A stretch of DNA of 64,000 nt, taken from contig DFIS01000007.1 in assembly GCA_002372175.1 (NCBI GenBank), forward strand, positions 1 to 64,000. The letters run 5' to 3'. Origin of the DNA: Solobacterium sp. UBA3691. GTDB lineage: Bacteria; Bacillota_I; Bacilli_A; Erysipelotrichales; Erysipelotrichaceae. The notes under the pieces are model-generated. The model was not told where the DNA came from, ran no database searches, and was given only the letters and a program-made list of their open reading frames with translations. The stretch's first letter is position 1, and every line of letters begins with the position of its first letter. Shown one piece after another: positions 50,240 through 58,864 of the stretch. Position numbers and translations under genes: made by a program.

Positions 50240-50890
50240 ATGAATCTTCTGATTATGGGTCCTGCCGGTGCAGGAAAAGGTACATTTTCTGAGAAGTTGA
50301 TTGAGAACTATGATATCAGGCACATCTCTACAGGAGATATGCTCAGAGATCAGGTCAGCAGAAAGACCGAACTTGGTCTGATCGCTGCTGATTACATGAA
50401 CCATGGTCGTCTGGTTCCGAGTGAGATCGTAAACAAGATGGTGGAAGTCACCCTCGGCGGTGATGAGTGTGCCAACGGATATCTGCTTGACGGTTATCCG
50501 CGTACGATCGATCAGGCTAAGGAACTTGAAGAGATCACGGAAAGGATCGGTCGTAAGATCGATGCAGTACTTGTCCTTGAAGTGGGCATTGAGATTCTCG
50601 AACAGAGGATCACAGGACGCAGGATCTGTCCTAAGTGCGGTGCCATTTATCATATTAAATGGAAGCCGACAAAGGTCGAGGGTATCTGCGACAACTGTGG
50701 TGCGGAGGTCATCCAGAGAAAGGATGATACGCTCGAGGAACTGAAGGTCCGCATGGATGAGTATTACAAGAATACTGAACCTGTGATTGGATTCTATGAG
50801 GAAAGAGGACTGGTGCATCGTATTGACGCATCCGGTTCGACGGAAGAAATTTTTAAAAATATTCAGGAAATACTGAAAAGTATTGTATAA
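50240..50890 (+). CDS. adk: Adenylate kinase
   Basis: 216 residues; P-loop GPAGAGKGT, AMP-binding ISTGDMLRDQV, DGYPRTIDQA, and a long LID domain with a four-Cys zinc site (CPKCG...CDNCG), the Gram-positive form. Converts ATP and AMP to two ADP. map, which normally follows, is absent. Confidence 0.97.
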   Translation: MNLLIMGPAGAGKGTFSEKLIENYDIRHISTGDMLRDQVSRKTELGLIAADYMNHGRLVPSEIVNKMVEVTLGGDECANGYLLDGYPRTIDQAKELEEITERIGRKIDAVLVLEVGIEILEQRITGRRICPKCGAIYHIKWKPTKVEGICDNCGAEVIQRKDDTLEELKVRMDEYYKNTEPVIGFYEERGLVHRIDASGSTEEIFKNIQEILKSIV

Positions 50891-50893
50891 TCT

Positions 50894-50935
50894 TCTTCGG
50901 TGCGGCTTTGGCCGTACCGAAGAGGACTTTTAAAG
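50894..50935 (+). promoter_or_regulatory. Hairpin between adk and infA (possible attenuator)
   Basis: TCTTCGGTGCGGC (50894-50906) pairs with GCCGTACCGAAGA (50911-50923) around TTTG, followed by GGACTTTTAAAG. The stem is strong but the T run is short and interrupted, so partial termination or an RNA processing point is more likely than a full stop. Confidence 0.45.
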
Positions 50936-50948
50936 AAATGGAGATTGA

Positions 50949-51167
50949 ATGGGAAAACAGGACGTCATTGAAATTGATGGTATCGTCGAGGAAACACTTC
51001 CTAATGCCAATTTCAAGGTGAAGCTTCAAAACGGACACGAGATCCGCGCTCACGTTGCTGGTAAAATCCGGATGAATTACATACGCATTTTACCAGGCGA
51101 TCGGGTCACAGTGGAAATTTCACCTTACGATTTAACACGTGGGCGTATTACTTACAGACATAAGTAA
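50949..51167 (+). CDS. infA: Translation initiation factor IF-1
   Basis: 72 residues, the OB-fold sequence DVIEIDGIVEETLPNANFKVKLQNGHEIRAHVAGKIRMNYIRILPGDRV is nearly invariant. Blocks the A site during initiation. GGAGATTG precedes the ATG. Confidence 0.97.
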   Translation: MGKQDVIEIDGIVEETLPNANFKVKLQNGHEIRAHVAGKIRMNYIRILPGDRVTVEISPYDLTRGRITYRHK

Positions 51168-51194
51168 AAACACATTTTCCAGGAGGAAACAAAA

Positions 51195-51308
51195 ATGAAA
51201 GTAAGACCGTCAGTTAAACCTATGTGTGACAAGTGCCGGGTTATCAAGCGCAGAGGCGTAGTTATGGTGATCTGCGAGAATCCGAAGCACAAGCAGAGAC
51301 AGGGATAG
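51195..51308 (+). CDS. rpmJ: Ribosomal protein L36
   Basis: 37 residues, read directly from the sequence: it begins MKVRPSVKPMCDKCRVIKRR and ends NPKHKQRQG. The zinc ligands are two Cys in CDKC, one in VICEN and the His of PKH. AGGAGG lies 10 nt before the ATG. Standard position between infA and rpsM. Confidence 0.96.
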   Translation: MKVRPSVKPMCDKCRVIKRRGVVMVICENPKHKQRQG

Positions 51309-51327
51309 TAAGGAGATTAGTTAGAAT

Positions 51328-51693
51328 ATGGCACGTATAGCTGGTATTGATATTCCTGCGAATAAGCGTATCGTAATATCTTTAACCTATATTTATGGAA
51401 TCGGTTTGACAACAGCGAAGAAGATCCTCGCAGACTGCGGTATCAGTGAAGATATCCGTACAAGAGATCTGACTGATGCACAGGAAACTGCTATTCGTCA
51501 GGCTGTTGACGCAATCAAAACGGAAGGTGACCTTCGTCGTGAGCGCGCTCTGAATATCAAGCGTCTGATGGAGATCGGCTGCTACAGAGGAATTCGTCAC
51601 AGAAGATCCTTACCTGTTAACGGACAGCGTACACGTACGAATGCTCGTACCCGCAAAGGACCGCGTCGTACTGTTGCCAACAAGAAGAAATAG
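51328..51693 (+). CDS. rpsM: Ribosomal protein S13
   Basis: 121 residues; ARIAGIDIPANKRIVISLTYIYGIGLTTAKKIL, GCYRGIRHRRSLPVNGQRTRTNARTRKGPRRTV. Contacts the P-site tRNA from the 30S head. AAGGAG precedes. Confidence 0.98.
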   Translation: MARIAGIDIPANKRIVISLTYIYGIGLTTAKKILADCGISEDIRTRDLTDAQETAIRQAVDAIKTEGDLRRERALNIKRLMEIGCYRGIRHRRSLPVNGQRTRTNARTRKGPRRTVANKKK

Positions 51694-51708
51694 TAGGAGG
51701 GTGTAATC

Positions 51709-52113
51709 GTGGCTGAAAACAGAAAATCAGGCAGAAGAGCCGTTCGTAAAAAGAAAGTAAGACGCAATATAACCAAGGGCGTCGCTCATATCCACTCTAC
51801 ATTCAACAATACGATCGTAACGATCGCGGATGAAGCAGGTAACGTTATTGCCTGGAGTTCCGCAGGTGCACTTGGATACAAGGGTTCCCGTAAGTCTACA
51901 CCGTATGTTGCTCAGCTTTGTGCAGAGGCTGCAGGTAAGGCAGCTATCTTACAGGGTCTGAAGACAGTTGAAGTTAATGTTAAAGGTCCGGGTCCGGGTC
52001 GTGAAGCAGCTGTTCGTTCGCTGTCCGTTGCCGGTCTTGAGATCACAGCGATCAATGATGTAACACCTATCCCTCATAACGGCTGCCGTCCGCCTAAGAG
52101 ACCTCGTGGCTAA
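51709..52113 (+). CDS. rpsK: Ribosomal protein S11
   Basis: 134 residues starting with GTG (51709), supported by AGGAGGG at 51696. AHIHSTFNNTIVTIAD and GPGPGREAAVRSL, with the C-terminal IPHNGCRPPKRPRG. Platform of the 30S subunit. Confidence 0.97.
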   Translation: MAENRKSGRRAVRKKKVRRNITKGVAHIHSTFNNTIVTIADEAGNVIAWSSAGALGYKGSRKSTPYVAQLCAEAAGKAAILQGLKTVEVNVKGPGPGREAAVRSLSVAGLEITAINDVTPIPHNGCRPPKRPRG

Positions 52114-52136
52114 TTTCGGAAAGGGAGGATTGTTGC

Positions 52137-53096
52137 ATGCAGAAATTTGAACGCGCTGAGTTTGAAGTTGAAGAATACGTTGAATCTGACAATTACGGGA
52201 AGTTCGTTCTTGCTCCGTTAGAGAGAGGTTTCGGTACGACGATCGGTAATGCGCTGCGCAGAGTATTATTATCTTCTCTGCCCGGTGCAGCAGTATTCTC
52301 CATCAAAGTAGATGGTGTTTATCATGAGTTCACCACCATTCCCGGTGTTCGTGAAGATGTATCCATGATCATTCTTCAGTTAAAACAGCTCGTGATGAAG
52401 ATCGAAGACGACGATGTCTACACTCTGCAAATTTCCGCAAAAGGACCGTGCACAGTTACGGCTGGTGATATTCTTTGCCCTGCACAGGTTGAAGTCCTGA
52501 ATAAAGATCTGGAGATCGCTCATCTTGAGAGTGATGCTTCTCTGGAAATGGAACTGAAGGTAAAGAACGGTCGCGGCTATGTTGGCAGTGACATCAACAA
52601 ACAGCTGAATCAGGGTAACTCTCAGGGTATCGGTACAGTATTTACAGATTCTATCTATACACCGATCCAGAAAGTCAGTTACGCTGTAGAGCCTACACGT
52701 GTAGGACAGGATTCCAAGTATGACAGTCTGACCATGGAGATCTGGACAGATGGTTCGATCAATCCGCAGAAGGCCATTTCCTTAGGCGCGAAGATCCTGA
52801 TAGATCATCTGGATATCATTGCCGGTATCAATGAAGATGTTCTGTCCATGGAAGATATCATCAAAGAAGGCGGAACGGAAGTTCAGAGCAAGTCTCAGCA
52901 GCAGCTGATCGAAGATCTGGATCTCTCTGTTCGTTCTTACAACTGCCTGAAGCGTGCTAACATTCAGACAGTAGAAGATTTAACGCAGAAAACCGAGGAA
53001 GAGATGATGAGAGTTCGTAACCTCGGAAAGAAATCACTGAAAGAGGTTAAGGACAAGCTCGCCGAATTAGGTCTGGGCTTCAAGTCCTTCGATTAA
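52137..53096 (+). CDS. rpoA: RNA polymerase alpha subunit
   Basis: 319 residues. N-terminal assembly domain (LAPLERGFGTTIGNALRRVLLSSLPGAAV) and the C-terminal domain (about 250-319; LDLSVRSYNCLKRANIQTVEDL), which binds UP elements and activators. GGGAGG precedes. Confidence 0.98.
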   Translation: MQKFERAEFEVEEYVESDNYGKFVLAPLERGFGTTIGNALRRVLLSSLPGAAVFSIKVDGVYHEFTTIPGVREDVSMIILQLKQLVMKIEDDDVYTLQISAKGPCTVTAGDILCPAQVEVLNKDLEIAHLESDASLEMELKVKNGRGYVGSDINKQLNQGNSQGIGTVFTDSIYTPIQKVSYAVEPTRVGQDSKYDSLTMEIWTDGSINPQKAISLGAKILIDHLDIIAGINEDVLSMEDIIKEGGTEVQSKSQQQLIEDLDLSVRSYNCLKRANIQTVEDLTQKTEEEMMRVRNLGKKSLKEVKDKLAELGLGFKSFD

Positions 53097-53113
53097 TTGG
53101 GAGGAACATTGAT

Positions 53114-53473
53114 ATGTGGAACCGTAAGTTTGGAAGGACAGCTGATCATCGTAAGGCCATGTTAAGAAACCTGGCTACTTCCGTGATCCTGTACGGTCGT
53201 GTTGAAACGACAGAGGCTAAAGCCAAGGATATGCGTTCTGTAGTAGATAAGCTCATCACTCTGGGTAAGAAAGGTGACCTTGCTGCACGCAGGCAGGCAG
53301 CTGCTTATATCCGTAATGCAGTAGATGAAGAGACAGGCAAGACTGTTGTTCAGAAGCTGTTTGACGAAGTAGCTCCGAAATATAAGGAACGCAACGGCGG
53401 ATATACAAGAGTCGTAAAGACCGGTACACGTCGCGGTGATGCTGCTCCGATGGCATACATTGAGCTTGTATAG
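53114..53473 (+). CDS. rplQ: Ribosomal protein L17
   Basis: 119 residues; RKFGRTADHRKAMLRNLATSVILYGRVETTEAKAK and the end GGYTRVVKTGTRRGDAAPMAYIEL. Last gene of the ribosomal cluster. GGGAGG precedes. Confidence 0.98.
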   Translation: MWNRKFGRTADHRKAMLRNLATSVILYGRVETTEAKAKDMRSVVDKLITLGKKGDLAARRQAAAYIRNAVDEETGKTVVQKLFDEVAPKYKERNGGYTRVVKTGTRRGDAAPMAYIELV

Positions 53474-53482
53474 TCAATTTGT

Positions 53483-53514
53483 AAACCTGTATGCTTGAGC
53501 ATGCAGGTTTTTAT
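53483..53514 (+). terminator. Terminator of the ribosomal cluster
   Basis: AAACCTGTATGC pairs with GCATGCAGGTTT around TTGA (one G-U), followed by TTATTT. The lipoprotein gene begins only 8 nt later, so it either relies on read-through or has a promoter inside this hairpin. Confidence 0.8.
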
Positions 53515-53521
53515 TTCTATC

Positions 53522-54682
53522 ATGAGACGACTGCTGATACTGTTACTGACTATATTCATGATCGGGTGTTCATCAGAAGAAAGACAGGAGAATACACCTT
53601 CTCCTGTACCTTCCGATACACCGGATGTTTTTGTCGTGGATGATTCCTATACGGCTGCTGTCGTGCTGGATCATACGTTTTCATTTGTTGGTACGGATGC
53701 GACGGAGGAGTATCACATGGATGGTGTTCTGCAGGCTGTACCAGGCGCAGAAACGGCGCATATCAGCGAGAATGTAGACAGTGCCGGCATCGTATCCAGA
53801 CTGGAAGGATGGTACGAAAACGGGCGTTTATATTCTTCCTACAACGGTGTGCAATACTATGATGAGATGCCTTATGCATACGTGGAAGGTATCCTGCTGG
53901 TACCTGTAGACAGGACGGTGATCAGTGAGTCAATGTGTACGGAAGTGCGCAGGGAAGAGACCGAAGCCGGAGAAAAGACGGTATATGTACTGAAGCAGGA
54001 AGAGGCACAGAAGCTGTTCACAGGAAGATATGATATCTATGACTTGTCAAAAAGCAGTCAGTTCAGTGTCAGTACAGGAACGGTAACGCAGACGGAAAAG
54101 AACGGAGAACTGGTCGAACAGGCCGCAGACTTCACGATGGAGATGAACTACTCTGGCAATCCTGCACAGGTGGATTATCACTCCGAAGTCAGGATCCTGA
54201 TGCGCGGAGAAACTGCGGTAAATATTACCGGGGAAATGAGAGAGACTTTTGCGTCATATGTATCCTATGAAGATATCGATGCCTCGGATATCGATGACTA
54301 TACCGCGGACGACAGTGCCGAAGCGACAGTGGCAGGGACCTTCCGCAAGCGTCTGGTCAACCGTCTGAACTATAAAGATGAAGGAAACGATGTCTATACT
54401 TCGGAGTATAACGAAGGGGAATCGTATACTGTGGATTTCCGTAATCATCTGTTTACCTACAGGAACCGTACGAGTACATATGTCTATAACTGGAGCAGTG
54501 ACAGCGGCGGCTTTGGCTCTGCCTGTGTATATGATTTCAGGCGGGAGGCCGGCAGTGACAGCTGTCAGGAGTCCGTTGTCGAAATGATCCGGAATGTAAA
54601 GATATACTTTGAACTGGAGCTGTATTACTGCGGTCTTTCCCTGGAGGACCTGACAGCAGAGGCGGAGGGCGGAAATGGCTGA
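53522..54682 (+). CDS. Unknown lipoprotein, first gene of the surface-polymer cluster
   Basis: 386 residues with a lipoprotein signal MRRLLILLLTIFMIGC (lipobox MIGC) and then a mature extracellular protein rich in acidic and hydroxyl residues. Repeated strand patterns (YHMDGVLQAV..., FSVSTGTVTQTEKNG..., YTVDFRNHLFTYRNRTSTY) suggest two beta-rich domains like those of surface lipoproteins that bind lipids or polymers; no family is certain. No Shine-Dalgarno is seen before the ATG. It overlaps the glycosyltransferase gene by 8 nt, so it belongs to that operon. Confidence 0.6.
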   Translation: MRRLLILLLTIFMIGCSSEERQENTPSPVPSDTPDVFVVDDSYTAAVVLDHTFSFVGTDATEEYHMDGVLQAVPGAETAHISENVDSAGIVSRLEGWYENGRLYSSYNGVQYYDEMPYAYVEGILLVPVDRTVISESMCTEVRREETEAGEKTVYVLKQEEAQKLFTGRYDIYDLSKSSQFSVSTGTVTQTEKNGELVEQAADFTMEMNYSGNPAQVDYHSEVRILMRGETAVNITGEMRETFASYVSYEDIDASDIDDYTADDSAEATVAGTFRKRLVNRLNYKDEGNDVYTSEYNEGESYTVDFRNHLFTYRNRTSTYVYNWSSDSGGFGSACVYDFRREAGSDSCQESVVEMIRNVKIYFELELYYCGLSLEDLTAEAEGGNG

Positions 54683-56276
54683 CACAAAATCTCTGATCAG
54701 TGTGATCATCCCTGTATACAACGTGGAGGAGTATATCGACATCTGTCTTGAAACAGTCGTAAACCAGACATATCAGAATCTTGAAATACTGCTGATCAAT
54801 GACGGATCAACAGATGGATCTTCTGCCAGGTGTCATGCCTGGGCGGAGAAGGACAGCAGGATCAGAGTGATCGATAAAGAAAATGAAGGTGTAGCCGCAA
54901 GCAGGAATCTCGGTATTGAACTGGCATCGGGAGAATATATATCGTTTATCGACCCGGATGACTGGGTGGATCTGCAGTATTTTGAAAAGCTGTACAATGC
55001 GCTCACGGAGAATGACGCAGACCTTGCGGAGTGTGATCTCTGGCGGTATGACAATCGAACGGGAAAGAAGATCTACCGGACCTGTTACGGTGTGATGGGT
55101 GTTCCGTATACGCTTCGCCAGCATATGAAATACGGTCCTACAGCGACATATAAAGCCCTCTCACGCAGAGAACTCTGGACACGGAACCATGTACGCATGC
55201 CTTCCTGTTCGTTTGAATCACCGGCTGTATATGCGCTGGTGCTGGCATTGTGCCGGAGAATCGTCAACGTCCGTGAACCGCTGTACTGGTACCGGAGATT
55301 CCGTGAGAATTCACTGATCGAGACAGGCTACGGCAATCCTGACGGAAGTGCGAATCTGACCCTGGGTACGGAAGCCATGCGGTATCTGATCTCTGAGTTT
55401 AAGCGCTGCGGGCTGTACGAAGAGTACAGGGACACTCTGGAAGGCACGGTCAAGTACCGGCTCAGTGATATTCTGGCAACACAGTTCCACCGCCGCCGTC
55501 CCGAAGACTATCATATCATCCGGGATAACTATTACCGGCTGCTCGAAGAGGAGTTCCCGGCATCGGACAACAGTAAGTACATCACCTGGGGAGGATACAA
55601 TCTGAACCGTATCCTCGTACATATGAACCTTCTGCATGATCCTTCCTGCAGATTTAATTTCTCCAGTCTGATCAGTCTTCTCGGTACAGGTATGCCGCAG
55701 GCAGAGTGCAGACATAAAAACAGATACAGGCAGATGATGGTACAGCGGGATATGCGGCAGACATTCTGTCAGACGCTGCGGGAAGAGAAGCCGGCGTACA
55801 TCTTTCTGGATCTGATCGATGAACGCTTTGATATCCTGAAGACAGCAGATGCGTATATCACCTGCAGTGACGCATATGAAGGTATTGCGGAGGAAGACAG
55901 ACCCGGCGGGGAAAGGATATCCTTCTTCAGTCAGGAACGTACAGATCTCTGGAAACAGGCATTTGACAGGTTTGCGGCATACGCAGCGGAAAACAAGGCA
56001 AGGATCATCGTCTTTGAGAACTACCTGTCGGAAACCGTCGGTGATCTGCAGAGCAGGCACGATTTTGAGGAAATATCTGAAATCAGGCATATTAACTGTG
56101 TGTTACAGGAGTATTATGATTATGTGAGAACCCGTTATCCGATGATCACAATGATCAGCGGTGCCGGTATGCCTGAATACTTCACGGATAAGAATTATGA
56201 ATACGGTGCTGTACCGTCACATCTGAATGAGATCGTGAATCGGAAACTTGCTGAGAAAGCAGAGGAAATGTTATGA
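54675..56276 (+). CDS. Family 2 glycosyltransferase with DUF6270-like C-terminus
   Basis: 533 residues. Residues 5-230 are a GT-A glycosyltransferase family 2 domain: SVIIPVYNVEEYIDICLE, INDGSTDGS and the metal-binding DPDD at 93-96. From about 335 to the end is a different domain (AYIFLDLIDERFDILKT, then KARIIVFENYLSETV and SHLNEIVNRKLAEKA) that resembles DUF6270, an SGNH-hydrolase-like domain seen in surface polysaccharide loci; its usual N-terminal GSCxSR is not evident. GGCGGAA is the only ribosome binding cue; coupling to the upstream gene is likely. Sugar donor unknown. Confidence 0.75.
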   Translation: MADTKSLISVIIPVYNVEEYIDICLETVVNQTYQNLEILLINDGSTDGSSARCHAWAEKDSRIRVIDKENEGVAASRNLGIELASGEYISFIDPDDWVDLQYFEKLYNALTENDADLAECDLWRYDNRTGKKIYRTCYGVMGVPYTLRQHMKYGPTATYKALSRRELWTRNHVRMPSCSFESPAVYALVLALCRRIVNVREPLYWYRRFRENSLIETGYGNPDGSANLTLGTEAMRYLISEFKRCGLYEEYRDTLEGTVKYRLSDILATQFHRRRPEDYHIIRDNYYRLLEEEFPASDNSKYITWGGYNLNRILVHMNLLHDPSCRFNFSSLISLLGTGMPQAECRHKNRYRQMMVQRDMRQTFCQTLREEKPAYIFLDLIDERFDILKTADAYITCSDAYEGIAEEDRPGGERISFFSQERTDLWKQAFDRFAAYAAENKARIIVFENYLSETVGDLQSRHDFEEISEIRHINCVLQEYYDYVRTRYPMITMISGAGMPEYFTDKNYEYGAVPSHLNEIVNRKLAEKAEEML

Positions 56277-57523
56277 ACGAACAGGTCAAAGTATCTGTAG
56301 TTATACCTGTATATAATGTTGAAAAATATCTTCCGGCCTGTCTGGACAGTGTTCTTGCGCAGACATTGTCTGAGATCGAGATCATCTGTGTGGATGACTG
56401 CTCACCGGATAACTGTCCGCAGATCCTCGATGCATACGCAGAAAGGGAAGAAAGAGTAAAGGTTATCCATCTTGAGAGGAATTCCCAGCAGGCATTTGCC
56501 AGAAACCGCGGTATGGAGATTGCCCGCGGTGAGTATCTGTACCTGCTTGATTCCGATGATATGATCAAGCCGGAGACCCTGGCGGAATTGTATGAAACCG
56601 CGAAGAAAGATGATCTGGACGGTATTTTCTTCGACTCGGAAGTGATCTTTGATTCACCGGAGCTGAAAGAGAACTACCAGAACAAATACCAGGCACGCAG
56701 AAACGGGAAATACGAGGATAAAGTCTGCGGCGGTGAAGAACTGCTGCGGGCATTTATGACAAATGATGAGTGGACATGTTATATACAGAGACAATTCTGG
56801 AAAATGGCATATCTGCGCAGGGAGAATATCTGTTTCCCGGAAGGCCATGAACACGAGGATGAGACCTTTGCGTTTGAGGCATTGATCGCGGCAGAACGTG
56901 TGCGGTATATTCCGGCAGCGTATTTTATCCGCCGCTACCGTGAGAATTCCGTCATGACATCGCCTGTAGCGCCGAAGAACTTCTACGGGTATTTCAAGTG
57001 CTACGGGGAGATGATCAGATTTGTACGGGACAGAGGCATCAGCAGTCCGGCTGCCGAGTTCAATATCGCCAGAATGTATGAGCGGATGACGAAGTTCTAT
57101 CCGATCCTGAGTGAGACGTATGATCTGGAACAGATGTTTACGGGAAAGGATCTGGACCTGTATCTGTTCTTTAAATATGCAATGGAGACCCGGGGATACT
57201 ATGATGTGATCAGCCCGCGTCTGGCCAGAGAACTGAAGACAAAGAAACACGTGTATCTGTACGGTGCCGGCGCTATTGCCAGACAAGTGCTGGGCAGACT
57301 CAGGGACTACGGCATTGTACCGGAGCGTATCCTTGTCAGCAGTCACGAGAAGAATCCCGCAGAGCTGCAGGGCATACCCGTGATCACGGTCGATGAGATC
57401 GATCAGAAAGATATCTATGTTGTTGTTTCTGTCACCAGAAAATTCGCGGATGAGATATTTGCGGTATTGGACGCAAATCATATTCCGTATGCATACAGAA
57501 GAAAGTACCAGTTTGTTGAGTAA
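56273..57523 (+). CDS. Family 2 glycosyltransferase with C-terminal Rossmann-like domain
   Basis: 416 residues. GT2 domain at 5-240 (VSVVIPVYNVEKYLPACLDSV, CVDDCSPDN, LLDSDDM). A second domain from about 325 begins VYLYGAGAIARQVLGRLRDYG, the nucleotide-binding glycine pattern found after GT2 modules in teichoic-acid and capsule enzymes. ATGA overlap with the preceding glycosyltransferase. It presumably adds a sugar to the same glycopolymer. Confidence 0.78.
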   Translation: MNEQVKVSVVIPVYNVEKYLPACLDSVLAQTLSEIEIICVDDCSPDNCPQILDAYAEREERVKVIHLERNSQQAFARNRGMEIARGEYLYLLDSDDMIKPETLAELYETAKKDDLDGIFFDSEVIFDSPELKENYQNKYQARRNGKYEDKVCGGEELLRAFMTNDEWTCYIQRQFWKMAYLRRENICFPEGHEHEDETFAFEALIAAERVRYIPAAYFIRRYRENSVMTSPVAPKNFYGYFKCYGEMIRFVRDRGISSPAAEFNIARMYERMTKFYPILSETYDLEQMFTGKDLDLYLFFKYAMETRGYYDVISPRLARELKTKKHVYLYGAGAIARQVLGRLRDYGIVPERILVSSHEKNPAELQGIPVITVDEIDQKDIYVVVSVTRKFADEIFAVLDANHIPYAYRRKYQFVE

Positions 57524-57532
57524 ACAGATATC

Positions 57533-58864
57533 ATGAGCAGAACTGTCATCACATATGGTGTGTTCGACCAGTTTCATGAAGGACACCGCAGATTGTTGGA
57601 AAGAGCCCGGGCACTGGGTGATGTTTTGATCGTTGGCGTAACAACAGAAGAATTTGCGCAGGAGAGAGGGAAATATACGACGGCGGACAGTCTGGAAGAA
57701 CGCATGGAAAACGTGCGGAAGACGGGCCTTGCGGACCAGGTGATCGTAGAATACGCCTATGGGCAGAAGAGAGAAGATATCCGGAAATACCATGCGGATG
57801 TATTTGCGGCAGGCTCTGACTGGACCGGAAAGTTTGATGAACTCAGAGATCTCTGTGAAGTCGTCTATCTGGAAAGAACACCGGGAATCTCTTCTTCGGA
57901 TATACGCAACCGTAAGTATCCGGAAGTAAAGCTCGGACTTGTCGGCAACGGCAGGATCGCACCGCGGTTCATGCGTGAAGCAGCCTTCATCAAGGGTCTG
58001 ACGATATCCGGTGTATATAATCCGCATACGGAGAGTGCCGAAAGATTTGCGCAGATGCACAATATCCGTGCATACGCAGAATACGAGGAAATGCTGGAAA
58101 CATGTGATGCGGTATATGTATGTACACCGCATGAGACACACGGAGAATATGTCAGGAAAGCCCTGCAGGCAGGAAGACATGTGCTGTGTGAAAAGCCGAT
58201 GGTGTTATCCGGCAGAGAAGCACAGGAGCTGTATGCCCTGGCAAAGACACAGGACGTGATCCTGATGGAAGCCATGAAAACAGCGTATACACCAGGTTTC
58301 CGCAAATTGCTGGAAGTGGTGCACAGCGGTGTGATCGGTGAGGTCTGTGACATTGACGCATCGTTTACAAGACTGACAGATCCGTCACTGCGTGAGTGGA
58401 GAGGCCCCTGCGGAGGAAGCTTTGCGGAAGTGGGCAGTTATGTGCTGCTGCCGGTGATCAAGCTGTACGGCACTGAATTTGACGAGATCCGAAGCTGGTC
58501 TGTACGCAATGAAGAAGGCAAAGACAGCTATACGAAGATGATCCTGCGGAAGGGTGAACGCTCCGCCACGGTCAGAACCGGACTTGGTGTAAAGACGGAG
58601 GGACAGCTGATCCTTTCCGGGACGAAGGGATATATCCTGGCTGAAGCTCCGTGGTGGAAGTCCGGAAAGTTTGAAATACGCAGGGAAGATCCCGAAGACA
58701 GAACAGCATTTGCGATTCCATATCACGGGGACGGCATGCGTTATGAGATCGGTGAGTTTATGAATATGATCGAGGGTCATAAAAGAAAAGAGAGTCTGTT
58801 TTCACCGGCAGAGTCGATCTGTATGGCCATAATCATGGAAAGGTTCTTCAGCAGGCATGATTAA
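57533..58864 (+). CDS. Cytidylyltransferase - Gfo/Idh/MocA oxidoreductase fusion
   Basis: 443 residues with two enzymes. Residues 1-128 are a TagD/GCT-type cytidylyltransferase: GVFDQFHEGH with the HxGH motif at 15-18, GSDWTGKFDE (94-103) and RTPGISSSDI (115-124). Residues 131-443 are a Gfo/Idh/MocA oxidoreductase: GLVGNGRIAPRF (135-146) as dinucleotide loop and CEKPM (219-223) with the conserved Lys. By analogy with TarI/TarJ pairs that reduce a sugar phosphate and activate it with CTP, the fusion could make a CDP-polyol; that is inference. It lies 9 bp after a glycosyltransferase and overlaps the next gene by 8 nt. Confidence 0.82.
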   Translation: MSRTVITYGVFDQFHEGHRRLLERARALGDVLIVGVTTEEFAQERGKYTTADSLEERMENVRKTGLADQVIVEYAYGQKREDIRKYHADVFAAGSDWTGKFDELRDLCEVVYLERTPGISSSDIRNRKYPEVKLGLVGNGRIAPRFMREAAFIKGLTISGVYNPHTESAERFAQMHNIRAYAEYEEMLETCDAVYVCTPHETHGEYVRKALQAGRHVLCEKPMVLSGREAQELYALAKTQDVILMEAMKTAYTPGFRKLLEVVHSGVIGEVCDIDASFTRLTDPSLREWRGPCGGSFAEVGSYVLLPVIKLYGTEFDEIRSWSVRNEEGKDSYTKMILRKGERSATVRTGLGVKTEGQLILSGTKGYILAEAPWWKSGKFEIRREDPEDRTAFAIPYHGDGMRYEIGEFMNMIEGHKRKESLFSPAESICMAIIMERFFSRHD

